Part shown: positions 16,511 to 25,900 of the stretch, in pieces | Numbering within the stretch: the first letter of the stretch is position 1 | Layout: every line of letters begins with the position of its first letter | From: Roseomonas indoligenes | GTDB taxonomy: Bacteria; Pseudomonadota; Alphaproteobacteria; Acetobacterales; Acetobacteraceae | Assembly (NCBI RefSeq): GCF_017813365.1 | Contig: NZ_JAGIZA010000003.1 | Location: 372,001 to 436,000, forward strand | Direction: 5' to 3' | Length of the DNA stretch: 64,000 bases | Position numbers and translations under genes: made by a program | Notes under the pieces: generated by a model | The model's input: the letters and a program-made list of their open reading frames with translations, nothing else | What the model was told of the DNA's origin: nothing | The model's database searches: none

Positions 16511-17539
16511 ATGACTGTCGGTTCCGCTGGCCGTTCTCCTGGCCGTTCCCCGGGCCTTTCCATCACCCGCCGGGGCGCCCTTCTGGCGGTGCCGGCCCTT
16601 GCCGCGCCTTCCCTGGCGCGGGCGCAGGGGAACGTGGCGGGCTATCCTTCCCGCGCCATCCGCATGATCGTCCCCTTCCCGGCCGCCGGGGCGACGGACC
16701 TGACCGCGCGGGTGGTGTGCGAGCGGATGGCGGCGATCCTCGGGCAGCCCGTGGTGATCGACAACCGGCCCGGCGCGGGCGGGAATATCGGGACGGAGAT
16801 GGTCGCGAAGGCGGAGCCGGATGGCTACACGCTGCTGACCTTCACGATCGGCACGGCCAGCATCAACCAGTTCCTCTACACGAAGCTGCCCTTCGACCCG
16901 AACAAGGACCTGACGAGCGTCGCGCTGATCAACGAGGTGCCGAACGCCGTTGTCGTCGGCGCGGACAGCCCGTTCAGGACCTTCCAGGACCTGATGGCGG
17001 CGGCGAAGGCGAAGCCCGGCGACATCAACTTCGCCAGCCCGGGGAACGGGACCTCCGGGCACCTCTGCGGGGAGCTGCTGAAGTTCAAGACAGGGGTGAA
17101 CATCACCCATATCCCCTATCGCGGCACCGCCTCCATCATCCCGGACGTGATGGCGGGGCGTTGCGACGTGGCAATCGACAACCTACCGGGCTACCTGCCG
17201 CACCTGACGGCAGGACGGATGCGGGCCCTGGCCGTGACCGCCGGCACCCGCTGGCCCGCCCTGCCGAATGTGCCGACCGTGAAGGAGTCCGGGGTGCCGG
17301 ACTTCGAGGCGGTGGCCTGGTTCGGGTTCCAGGCGCCGGGGCGGACGCCGAAGCCGATCGTGGACAAGCTGGCGGAGCTGGTGACGCGGATCGTGGCGGA
17401 GCCGGCGGTGATCGACCGGCTGCGGGAGATCGGCAGCACGCCGAAGGCGCTGGGGCCGGAGGCGCTGGACCGCTACATCGCGGCCGAGAACGAGAAGTGG
17501 CAGGCGGTGGTGAAGCAGTCGGGCGCGCGGCTGGACTGA
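16511..17539 (+). CDS. Bug/TctC-type tripartite tricarboxylate transporter binding protein (second of two)
   Basis: This is a 342-aa paralogue of the preceding gene with the same fold and motifs: Y-P-S-R-A-I-R-M-I-V-P-F-P-A-A-G-A-T-D, D-N-R-P-G-A-G-G-N-I-G, G-T-S-G-H-L-C-G-E-L, and G-F-Q-A-P-G-R-T-P near the end. The leader carries T-R-R-G-A-L-L and looks like a Tat signal. The ATG at 16511, five bases past the upstream stop, is the sensible start; the frame is open further back only because it overlaps the first gene. Tandem binding proteins of this kind are commonly expanded in Roseomonas- and Bordetella-like genomes. Confidence 0.92.
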   Translation: MTVGSAGRSPGRSPGLSITRRGALLAVPALAAPSLARAQGNVAGYPSRAIRMIVPFPAAGATDLTARVVCERMAAILGQPVVIDNRPGAGGNIGTEMVAKAEPDGYTLLTFTIGTASINQFLYTKLPFDPNKDLTSVALINEVPNAVVVGADSPFRTFQDLMAAAKAKPGDINFASPGNGTSGHLCGELLKFKTGVNITHIPYRGTASIIPDVMAGRCDVAIDNLPGYLPHLTAGRMRALAVTAGTRWPALPNVPTVKESGVPDFEAVAWFGFQAPGRTPKPIVDKLAELVTRIVAEPAVIDRLREIGSTPKALGPEALDRYIAAENEKWQAVVKQSGARLD

Positions 17540-17558
17540 TTGCCGGGAGAGAGGGCGG

Positions 17559-17575
17559 GATCGCCGGCGGCGATC
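17559..17575. terminator. Short hairpin after the Bug pair
   Basis: Seven-base arms GATCGCC and GGCGATC around a 3-base loop lie 20 bases after the stop and are followed by TCGTCTTTC. It is a weak terminator candidate at the junction with the lower-GC islet. Confidence 0.35.
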
Positions 17576-17679
17576 TCGTCTTTCGGCAGGAGGCTGCCAG
17601 GACGGCGCTGGATGCCGGGCCTTCGGGACCCGCGCCTTTCTGAACCTCTGCGGACCTCGTCACAGGGTCCTGCGACCGC

Positions 17680-18714
17680 TTACCCTTCCGGATGGTCTTT
17701 GCGAGCTTTCTTCAATGTCTTGCCCGGGATAGCCGCGTACTCCTCGAGATATTGCCGGCCCTCACCCAGCAGAAAAACCCGGTCGCCGATGACCTTCACG
17801 GACTTTAGCAGGCCTAACGCCTCCGCCATTCGGTGGACAGAGGAGAAGACACATCTCACGGGTGGCACGCCGGCCATGAAATCGTAGTAGCCGTCGGTGT
17901 AGGCCCACTGACTTTCGGAACCGCGCCGGTGGAGGATCATCATAATGGAACCGGAAAACGCGGCGATATGATGTGCGCCGCCGCCCTGCGCGGTGACGAA
18001 GTGATAGCAGCGGCTATAAAGAACGTTTTTGAAGGTATTCAGATCCTGCAGGCCGCCCTGCTGCCGATGCCGGGTATAGAGATCGTCGAAGCTGATGATG
18101 TCGGGATATTTTTCGAGAAGCGCCCGGTCCGGAAAAATTTGCATCTCGTTCGCGTCAGTGCTGAAATTATTATCGATCGTCCCCATCCCATGGCGGATGT
18201 AAACGATCGTGAAGCTATCGCTTAGCACCTTGAACGCTTCTTCCAGCAGCCACAACCTGAGGAAATTGATGGGCCTTGCGCCCCACTCGACATTATACTT
18301 GTTGTGGATGATCAGCAGCGGCTTTTCCCGAAGATTTAGATCCGGCAAGAGCGGCAGGGCCTGGAACTTCTTCCGGAGATCCGGATAAACCAGGAATGGC
18401 GATTTGCCGCGGCCATCGAAGTCATGTTCGTCTTTTACGGGCATCCATTCAGGGCGCGCAGTCGGCGCCACCCAGGATCTTTTTTCGGGCTTTTCGATCA
18501 GCCGGCCTATCTTCATATCGTCGTAAAAGCACTTCATGCCTGCGTAGGTTACGACGGTACGGTTCCGCAAGAGGCCGACCTGCGACAGCCAATTGCAGAA
18601 CGGCGTAAACAGGATGAGTTCCGCCCCAAATTCCCCGGTGTATTCCAGAGATGCCGGAAGATTTGCAATCGCGTCGAACGTATATTCAGGACCCAACCTC
18701 GTACCTTCCGACAT
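17680..18714 (-). CDS. Unknown protein, possibly glycosyltransferase-like, in low-GC islet
   Basis: I do not recognise a named family. The 344-aa product has no signal peptide or membrane segment. It shows alternating hydrophobic strands and helices (L-L-I-I-H-N-K-Y, F-T-I-V-Y-I-R-H-G) and, in the C-terminal third, T-A-Q-G-G-G-A-H-H-I-A-A-F-S-G followed by a short strand. This resembles the nucleotide-sugar-side loop of GT-B glycosyltransferases, where G-G-x-H-x-A-A-F-x-G is common. Base and codon use is clearly less GC-rich than the neighbours, with A/T-ending codons frequent, which suggests horizontal gain. The start at 18714 is an ATG; an upstream in-frame start at 18741 is possible. The role is inference only. 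Confidence 0.7.
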   Translation of the reverse strand: MSEGTRLGPEYTFDAIANLPASLEYTGEFGAELILFTPFCNWLSQVGLLRNRTVVTYAGMKCFYDDMKIGRLIEKPEKRSWVAPTARPEWMPVKDEHDFDGRGKSPFLVYPDLRKKFQALPLLPDLNLREKPLLIIHNKYNVEWGARPINFLRLWLLEEAFKVLSDSFTIVYIRHGMGTIDNNFSTDANEMQIFPDRALLEKYPDIISFDDLYTRHRQQGGLQDLNTFKNVLYSRCYHFVTAQGGGAHHIAAFSGSIMMILHRRGSESQWAYTDGYYDFMAGVPPVRCVFSSVHRMAEALGLLKSVKVIGDRVFLLGEGRQYLEEYAAIPGKTLKKARKDHPEG

Positions 18715-18927
18715 GAGCGGCCTTCCCGTTCGACGGCCCAACCCTTATCCGCGGCACAGCGATTCGACAAGCTTGCGCAAGTCCCTGTTATTGTTCCGAT
18801 GTAGAGCAGCGGCCTTTTGGGCCTGTCGAGCCGGATGCTCCAATTACCGCAGTTGGTCAGACAGAATGCTTGAAATAGACTGCCTGGATCGGCAACCAAA
18901 TCGCGTCGAGAAATCCACCTCTGGCGT

Positions 18928-19782
18928 TCACCGGCTGGCCGCTCGTTGACGTTTCAGCTTCCGTCTTGCCAGAGACTGCAACTTGGCGACGTCCTCGGGC
19001 GTGAGCTTCTCTGCATATCGAGAGGCAATCGAGAATGTCCACCTGGGATGACGCGCGAGGCAGGCGTAAGCAAGGCCACGAATTCGGTTCGGATTTGCAG
19101 CCAATGCTGCCCGTACAACCCTTCGGACTATCAGATCGTCCAATGAGCGGCAGGCATTGAGCAGAGCATTTGCTCCCGCCGTGCTGGCGAAGGCCAGGAC
19201 GGTCTCGTGGCCGGTGAATGGCACGGGAACCCGACGCAGTTCGCTGGCCGCCCTCATTACGCGCTCACCATGCGCCGTGTCGCCTCGGTGGCCTGGATCG
19301 AAGAGAATGTAACCAGGAGCCAGGCAGTCGCCGGAGGATATGGCCATCCCCGAATGCAGCGAAGGGCGAAAATGCCGGGTATATCTTGGATCCTCCCGCC
19401 CGACATCGGCCTTGTTGATCGACGACTGGGGAGAAAGGGCCACGATCGTCGTTAACCCGAGCAGGTCAGCGTATTTCACCGCGCCGTAAGCGCCCATGGA
19501 GAAGCCATATCCAACGCGCTCGGCGTATCCGGCCAAAACACTCTCAAGGTTCTCTGCCAGGACCTCCATGCTGGCTCTCGGAAACCAGTTAGGCTGTTTG
19601 GCCACAATGCCTATGGCAGCCAGATCCGACTTTCGAGCCAGAGTGTCTCCCCAGAAACGCCTGCCATCCGCGACAAAGCTCATCTCGCTGAATGTCAGGA
19701 GAAGGTAGTCGCTACCTCCCTCCAAGTAGAGCGCCTGTATGTGTTCGTCATCGTGAAGCAGTTTCGCCGGCTCTCGCTGCAT
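18928..19782 (-). CDS. Unknown alpha/beta-hydrolase-like protein in low-GC islet
   Basis: The 284-aa product contains a nucleophile elbow Y-G-F-S-M-G-A-Y-G-A, and further on F-D-P-G-H-R-G-D and F-T-G-H-E. These could supply Ser, Asp and His of an alpha/beta-hydrolase triad in the right order. No signal peptide is seen. The C-terminal quarter is a basic helical tail ending in a K/R-rich segment. ATG at 19782 is preferred; the open frame continues to a TTG at 19902. It lies 213 bases upstream of the glycosyltransferase-like gene on the same strand and shares its lower GC, so the two were probably acquired together. The substrate may be a glycan or acyl group, which is speculative. Confidence 0.7.
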   Translation of the reverse strand: MQREPAKLLHDDEHIQALYLEGGSDYLLLTFSEMSFVADGRRFWGDTLARKSDLAAIGIVAKQPNWFPRASMEVLAENLESVLAGYAERVGYGFSMGAYGAVKYADLLGLTTIVALSPQSSINKADVGREDPRYTRHFRPSLHSGMAISSGDCLAPGYILFDPGHRGDTAHGERVMRAASELRRVPVPFTGHETVLAFASTAGANALLNACRSLDDLIVRRVVRAALAANPNRIRGLAYACLARHPRWTFSIASRYAEKLTPEDVAKLQSLARRKLKRQRAASR

Positions 19783-20233
19783 CACGCCCTTGCTCGACTC
19801 CAGCCAGAGAACCTGATTGGTCACAGGCGGTCGGTCAACGCATGCGGGTTGAACCTCCACATCCCGAGCGTGGGGGAGGACTGCCACCTTAAACCGCCCC
19901 AAGGCGTGGGTCGGGTCGGTGACCGCGCGGTGCTTGGCCCCGGAGTGTGGCGCAACCCTCTACCCACAGTTCCGACGGGGAGTGCGGGATTGCTCTGACG
20001 CCTTCGCGCGTTTTCACTCCTCCCAGGGGGTCGTTAGGGCAGGACGCCTGTCGCGAATAACCCATGTTGTTAACTAGAACGACGGTCGGCTCACGAAAAA
20101 TGTAATTTCAATCGAGTGCCGGAATCACCTAGGTTGCCGTTGGTCCACTCTTCCGGAGTGACCGCGGCATCCGGGGGGCCACCCCGGCTGGGGCGGAGTT
20201 GTCAACCGTGACGGTGGCTAGCATGAGGGTGAA
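19783..20233. other. Intergenic region at edge of low-GC islet
   Basis: No gene is supported in these 451 bases. The first 120 bases could be coding if the hydrolase-like gene starts at TTG 19902. The segment 20050-20135 is AT-richer than the genome background and could hold promoters for the divergent genes, but no repeat, tRNA fragment or transposase remnant was found to mark an island boundary. Confidence 0.4.
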
Positions 20234-20476
20234 ATGACGTCGAGCGACCCTGGCCCGCTATATGACTGGCGCGAAGAGCTGGACGCTTTGCTGGAGGAAC
20301 TGGTCGGCCGCTTCAACGAGCGGGATCTGGAAAGGGTCCTGCTTCGGGATGTCGGACTGGCGCTCATCCAGCGATTGGCGGCCCGCGAGGAGGTGGATGC
20401 CGTGGCAGCGGAATGGCGGGAACGCTGGCGGGAGACTGTGCGGCTGGAAAAGCTGCCGATGCACAGGCCGAACTAG
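20234..20476 (+). CDS. Small hypothetical protein
   Basis: This 80-aa acidic protein is predicted to be almost wholly helical, with repeated L-x-x-L-L-x-x-L and E-W-R-E-R-W-R-E amphipathic patterns. It has no signal peptide and no family was recognised. Codon use is of the high-GC type, unlike the adjacent islet. The ATG start is plausible, though the upstream ribosome site is only GAGGG about 6 bases away. A reading-frame artefact cannot be fully excluded, but third-position GC and an amino-acid composition without Arg/Ala/Gly excess support a real gene. Confidence 0.6.
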   Translation: MTSSDPGPLYDWREELDALLEELVGRFNERDLERVLLRDVGLALIQRLAAREEVDAVAAEWRERWRETVRLEKLPMHRPN

Positions 20477-20506
20477 GGTCTGCCGGGCCTTGGGTGGTGG
20501 GCGTAG

Positions 20507-20522
20507 CGGTCCCGCGGGACCG
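20507..20522. repeat. 16-bp perfect palindrome
   Basis: CGGTCCCGCGGGACCG reads the same on both strands, 30 bases after the small hypothetical gene and before the convergent GST gene. With no loop and no T tract it could be a protein-binding site or part of a weak terminator. Confidence 0.5.
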
Positions 20523-20653
20523 TCGCCAAGTAAGATGTTTCGGGCTCTGGATTGCCGCGGGCTGGCCTGATCCGTGTCATGGTGTGGGCTGGCCGGTCCT
20601 CGGATCGCGGTCCTCGCAGGGCATGGCGGCCGGGGCATGTTCGGCCGGTCCGG

Positions 20654-21319
20654 TCAGAATTCGGCGTCAACCTCCAGCTCGTGGATCGGCGGTTCCGGCT
20701 CTTCCTGGGCGGCCGCGACCCATTCGGCCATGGGAGCCCATTCCATGATCGTCCGCGCATAGGCGCCGGGGGCGCCGTCCAGACGCACGTCGTAGGTGAG
20801 GAAGCGGGTGACGACGGGGGCGTACATGGCGTCCGCGACCGTGGGGTGCTGGCCCATCAGCCAGGGGCCGCCCCAGTGGCCCTGGCATTCCCGCCATATG
20901 GAGAGGATGCGCTCGATATCCGCGCGCGGGCCGGACCAGATGCGGAAGCCCGGGCGATGGGCGCGGAGGTTCATGGGCAGCGAGGCACGGAGGGCCTGGA
21001 AGCCGGCATGCATCTCGCCGGCGATGGAGCGGCAGCGGGCGCGGGCGGCGGGGTCGGCGGGGAGCATCCGGGCTTCGGGGAAGCGCTCGTTCAGGGTTTC
21101 CGCGATGGCGGTGGTGTCCCAGATGCGCAGGCCATCCATCAGCAGGCAGGGAATGCGGATGGAGGAGGACTGGAGGAGGAGTTCGGCCCGGACGGCGGGG
21201 TCGTCCAGGTTCACCGCCTCGACCTCGACCTTCAGCCCTGCCAGGTGGCAGAGCAGAAAGCCGCGAAGCGACCAGGAGGAATAGTTGCGGCTGCTGATGA
21301 GAAGCCGGGGACGGTCCAT
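20654..21319 (-). CDS. Glutathione S-transferase family protein
   Basis: The 221-aa product has the N-terminal thioredoxin-like domain opening L-L-I-S-S-R-N-Y-S-S-W-S-L-R-G, typical of a bacterial GST subfamily with a catalytic Ser near the N-terminus. It then shows I-P-C-L-L-M-D-G and the helical C-domain. It conjugates or transfers glutathione, or acts as a glutathione-dependent reductase; the substrate is not readable. ATG at 21319 is chosen because it starts the first beta strand directly; the longer frame upstream is low-complexity. It is divergent from phaZ. Confidence 0.9.
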   Translation of the reverse strand: MDRPRLLISSRNYSSWSLRGFLLCHLAGLKVEVEAVNLDDPAVRAELLLQSSSIRIPCLLMDGLRIWDTTAIAETLNERFPEARMLPADPAARARCRSIAGEMHAGFQALRASLPMNLRAHRPGFRIWSGPRADIERILSIWRECQGHWGGPWLMGQHPTVADAMYAPVVTRFLTYDVRLDGAPGAYARTIMEWAPMAEWVAAAQEEPEPPIHELEVDAEF

Positions 21320-21542
21320 GTCGCGTGTCCTCTCCGCCCCTTCTGCCGGGCGCGGGGTGTTCATGCCAGAACCGTTCCAGCCCGGCCACATGGCGGCTGG
21401 GCCGGGTATGGGCGGGCTTGAGGCATGCATGCAGCGGGATTCATCAGAGATTGACCCGGACCGTGCGACCTCTCACCATCAAAACCCGCGATGCCCTGGG
21501 CCGTTCCACACCTATGCGCCTGATACACACGATGCGGCCGGT

Positions 21543-22772
21543 ATGATCTACCAGATCTGGCAGGCGCAGCAGGACCTGCAATTTCCCATGCGGGCCTTCG
21601 CCGAGAGCGCCGGGCGTATGCTCCGGCAGTGGGAGTCGGTGACGAACTCCGTGCCGCTGGCTGCCCCTTTTGTTCGCACGGCGGGCGCGGCGATGGAGCT
21701 GATCGCCCATTCGCGCACCACCCATACCCGGCCGGATTACGGCTTCCGCTCCGTGCAGGTGGGCAATCGGGCGGCGGCGGTGACGGAGGAGGTGGTGCAC
21801 GAGACCCCCTTCGGCACCCTGCTGCGCTTCGCCAAGGACACGCCGGTGCAGCAGCCGCGGGTGCTGGTGGTGGCGCCGATGTCCGGGCACTTCTCCACCC
21901 TGCTGCGGGGGACGGTGGAGACGCTGCTGCCGGACCACGACGTGTACATCACGGACTGGGTGAATGCGCGGGACGTTCCCCTTTCGGCCGGCGAGTTCGC
22001 CTTTGACGACTTCACGGACCACATCATCCGCTTCCTCGAGGTGATGGGGCCGGGGAGCCACGTGCTGGCGGTGTGCCAGCCCGCGCCGGCGACCCTGGCG
22101 GCCGTGGCGGTGATGGCAGAGGCGCGGAACCGGGCGACGCCGGCGAGCATGACGCTCATGGCCGGGCCGGTCGATACGCGGGTCCACCCGACGAAGGTGA
22201 ACGACCTCGCGAAGTCCAAGCCGCTCGACTGGTTCGAGACGAACCTGATCGGGACGGTGCCCGAGCGCTATGCCGGCGCGGGGCGGCGGGTCTATCCGGG
22301 GGCGGTGCAGTTGCAGGCCTTCATGTCCATGAACCTGGCCCGGCACATGAAGGCGCACCGGACGCAGTTCGAGAACATCGTGGCGGGAAAGGTGGAGGAG
22401 GCGGCGGCCCACCGGCGCTTCTACGACGAGTATTTCGCCGTGATGGACCTGCCGGCGGAGTACTACCTGCAGACCGTGCAGCGGATCTTCCAGGACCACG
22501 ACCTGCCGCGGGGTGAGCTGACCCACCGGGGGCGGCGGGTGCGGCCGGAGGCCATCCGGCGGACGGCGCTGCTGACGGTGGAGGGGGAGCGGGACGACAT
22601 CTGCTCCATCGGGCAGACCATGGCGGCGCTGGACCTCTGCCCGAATATCCCGCTGGGGATGCGGCACCACCACCTGCAGACGGGTGTCGGGCATTACGGT
22701 GTGTTCAGCGGGCGGCGCTGGGCGACGGAGGTTTATCCGCAGGTTCGGGCGATGATCCAGGCCAACAGCTAG
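21543..22772 (+). CDS. phaZ: Intracellular polyhydroxyalkanoate depolymerase
   Basis: This enzyme mobilises stored polyhydroxybutyrate granules. The 409-aa product has the family opening M-I-Y-Q-I-W-Q-A-Q, a conserved Y-I-T-D-W-V-N-A-R-D segment, and the catalytic Cys178 in A-V-C-Q-P-A-P-A, where a Cys replaces the usual lipase Ser. The C-terminal H-H-L-Q-T-G-V-G-H-Y-G-V-F-S-G-R-R-W supplies the His. The start at 21543 matches the family; the open frame upstream lacks conservation. It implies PHA storage in this organism. The synthase gene is not in the window. Confidence 0.94.
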   Translation: MIYQIWQAQQDLQFPMRAFAESAGRMLRQWESVTNSVPLAAPFVRTAGAAMELIAHSRTTHTRPDYGFRSVQVGNRAAAVTEEVVHETPFGTLLRFAKDTPVQQPRVLVVAPMSGHFSTLLRGTVETLLPDHDVYITDWVNARDVPLSAGEFAFDDFTDHIIRFLEVMGPGSHVLAVCQPAPATLAAVAVMAEARNRATPASMTLMAGPVDTRVHPTKVNDLAKSKPLDWFETNLIGTVPERYAGAGRRVYPGAVQLQAFMSMNLARHMKAHRTQFENIVAGKVEEAAAHRRFYDEYFAVMDLPAEYYLQTVQRIFQDHDLPRGELTHRGRRVRPEAIRRTALLTVEGERDDICSIGQTMAALDLCPNIPLGMRHHHLQTGVGHYGVFSGRRWATEVYPQVRAMIQANS

Positions 22773-22943
22773 GGGAGTGCGCGGGGTTAGTCCCCTCCCC
22801 TGCGGCGGCTTAGGGGCGGCGTAATTCCGCCGTCAGGAGCAGCCTGCTATAGGTGCGGTCACGACCGGCCTGTCCTTCGTGAGTCCCGGAGGGCCCACGA
22901 TCCCCCGTTCCGGCCCGGCCTTCCCGGAGAGAGACCCTAGCCA

Positions 22944-25900
22944 TTGCCCGAGCCAACCGCCCCGCGGCGCTGGACCGAAGCCGAGCGGCTGGCCGCGCTG
23001 GAGCGGACCCAGCTTCTCGATACCCCGCCGGAGCAGGCTTTTGACGACCTGGTGCGTCTGGCGGCAGAGTTGACGGGCGCGCCGATGGCGGCGATCCACC
23101 TGGTGGACCGGGACCGCCAATGGGCCAAGGCTGAGACGGGGCTGGGCGCGCGGGAGATGCCGCGGAGCGCAGCCATCTGCCCCACGGCCATGCTGGACCC
23201 GGAAGGGCTGGTGGTGCCCGACGCCTCCCTGGATCCGCGCTTCGCGGATAGCCCGGTGGTGAGGGGCATGCCGGGGATCCGCTTCTACGCGGGGGTGCCG
23301 CTGCAGTTCGAGGGAGTGCCGATCGGGGCGCTCTGCGTGCTGGATACCGCGCCGCGCGAGGGGCTGGACGGGCGGCAGAGCTTCGCCCTGCGGGCCCTGG
23401 CGGCGCAGGTGAACAGCCAGATCGCGCTGCGCCGCGCCCTGGCGGACCGGGACCGGGCCGAGCGGCTGCACCGCCAGACGCTGAACAGCGCGGCGGACTA
23501 CGCGATCATCTCCATGGACATGGATGGCCGGGTGATCGGGTGGAACACGGGCGCCGAGAACGTGCTGGGCTGGAGCGAGGCGGAGATGCTCGGCGAGGAC
23601 GGGCGCCGCATCTTCGTCGAGGAGGATCGGCGGGCCGGGCGGCCAGAGGAGGAGATGCGGACGGCGCTGGTGAAAGAACGCTCGCCGGACGAGCGCTGGC
23701 ACCTGCACAAGGACGGGTCGCGCTTCTGGGCGAGCGGCGAGATGATGCCGCTGCGGGACGCCGATGGTGGGCATGTCGGCTTCGTGAAGGTCCTGCGGGA
23801 TCGGACGGGGCAGCGGCTGGCGGCCGAGGCGCTGGAGGCGGTGAACGAGCGCTATCGCCTGGCGGCCCGTGCGACGAATGACGCCATCTGGGACTGGGAC
23901 CTGCAGCGGAACGAGGTGGGGTGGAATGAGGCGCTGGGCTCCGCCTTCGGCTGGCGGCCGGAGCAGGTGGAGCCCACGGGGGAGTGGTGGATCGGGAATA
24001 TCCATCCCGAGGACCGGGCGCGGATCGACGGGAGCATCCACGCCGTGATCGACGGCGGCGGGACGAGCTGGTCGGGGGAGTACCGGTTCCGCCGCGCCGA
24101 TGGCAGCTACGCCGCCGTGCTCGACCGTGGCTACGTGACGCGGGATGCCGGTGGGACGCCGGTGCGGATGATCGGGGCGATGCTGGACCTGACGGCGCGG
24201 GCGGAGGCGGAGCGGGGGCAGCGCGAGGCCGAGGAGCGGCTGCGGCTGGCAGCCGATGCAGCGCGGATCGGGACCTTCGACTTCCGCGTGCGAGAGGGGG
24301 TGCTGAACTGGGATGACCGCTGCCGGGAGCTGTTCGGCCTGCCGCCCGGCGTGCCGGTGAGCTACGAGGGCAGTTTCCTGGCGGGGCTGCACCCGCAGGA
24401 CCGCGCGCGGGCGGATGCGGCGGTGCAGCGGGCGCTGGATCCCGCGGGCTCGGGGCATTTCGAGGCGGAGTACCGGACGCTCGGGATCACCGACGGCGTG
24501 GAGCGCTGGGTTTCGGCGAGCGGCGAGGCGAGCTTCCGGGACGGGGCGCCGGTGCGGCTGATCGGGACGGTGCTGGACATCTCCGCCCGGAAGCGGGCCG
24601 AGGAGGCGCTGCAGCGGCTCAACGCGACGCTGGAGCAGCAGGTCGCGGAGCGGACGGCGGACCGGAACCGGCTATGGCAGCTTTCCGCCGACATCGTGAT
24701 GGTGGCGCGGTTCGACGGGACGGTGACGGCGGTGAACCCGGCCCTGACGACGATGCTGGGCTGGGCGGAGGGGGAGCTGGTCGGGCAGAGCTTCCTGTCG
24801 CTGGTGCATCCGGAGGAGGAGGCGCGGGTGCGGGAGGGAATGGCCGGGCTGCGCGGGGGCGGCGCGCCGTGGCGATTCGACATCCGCGTGCGGGACCGCG
24901 AGGGGCGCTACCGCTGGATCGCCTGGGCGGCGGTTCCAGGCGGCGGCCTGGTCAATGCCGTGGGGCGCGACGTGACGGCCGAGCGGGAGGCCGCGGAGGC
25001 GCTGGCGCGGGCGGAGGAGAGCCTGCGCCAGAGCGCGAAGATGGAGGCTGTGGGGCAGCTGACCGGCGGCATCGCGCACGACTTCAACAACCTGCTGACG
25101 GGCATCACCGGTTCCCTGGAGCTGCTGGGGACGCGGATCGCGCAGGGGCGGATGAAGGACGTGGACCGCTACGTGACCGCGGCGCAGGGGGCGGCGAAGC
25201 GGGCGGCGGCGCTGACGCACCGCCTTCTCGCCTTTTCCCGCCAGCAGACGCTCGATCCCCGGCCGACCGAGGTGAACCGGCTGATCGCGGGGATGGAGGA
25301 GCTGGTGCGGCGAACGGTGGGGCCGGAGATCGCGGTGGAGGTGGTCCCGGCCGCGGGGCTGTGGCCGACGCTGGTGGATCCGAACCAGCTGGAGAACGCG
25401 CTGCTGAACCTGTGCATCAACGCGCGCGACGCCATGCCCGAGGGCGGGCGGATCACCATCGAGACGGCGAACCACCGGGTGGATGAGCGCGGCGGGGCCG
25501 AGCGCGGGCTGCCGGCGGGGCACTACGTCGCGCTCAGCGTGAGCGACACGGGCACGGGCATGGCGCCGGAGGTGGTGGCCCGGGCCTTCGAGCCCTTCTT
25601 CACGACGAAGCCCATGGGCCAGGGCACGGGGCTCGGCCTCTCCATGATCTACGGCTTCGTGCGGCAGTCCGGCGGTGGGGTGCGGGCCTATTCCGAGCCG
25701 GGCCAGGGGACGACCATGTGCCTTTACCTGCCGCGCCACGACGGCGAGACGGAGTTCGAGGTCGAGGCGGCGCGACCCGACCTGCCGCGCACGGGCGCGG
25801 GTGAGACGGTGCTGGTGGTGGACGACGAGGCCACCGTGCGGATGCTCGTTGCCGAGGTGCTGGAGGAGTTCGGCTACGCGGCGGTGGAGGCGGCGGATGG

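Noticed and set aside
18549-18899. 116-codon minus-strand frame near the islet genes
   Set aside because: It overlaps the start of the glycosyltransferase-like gene in another frame and has no motif or ribosome site.
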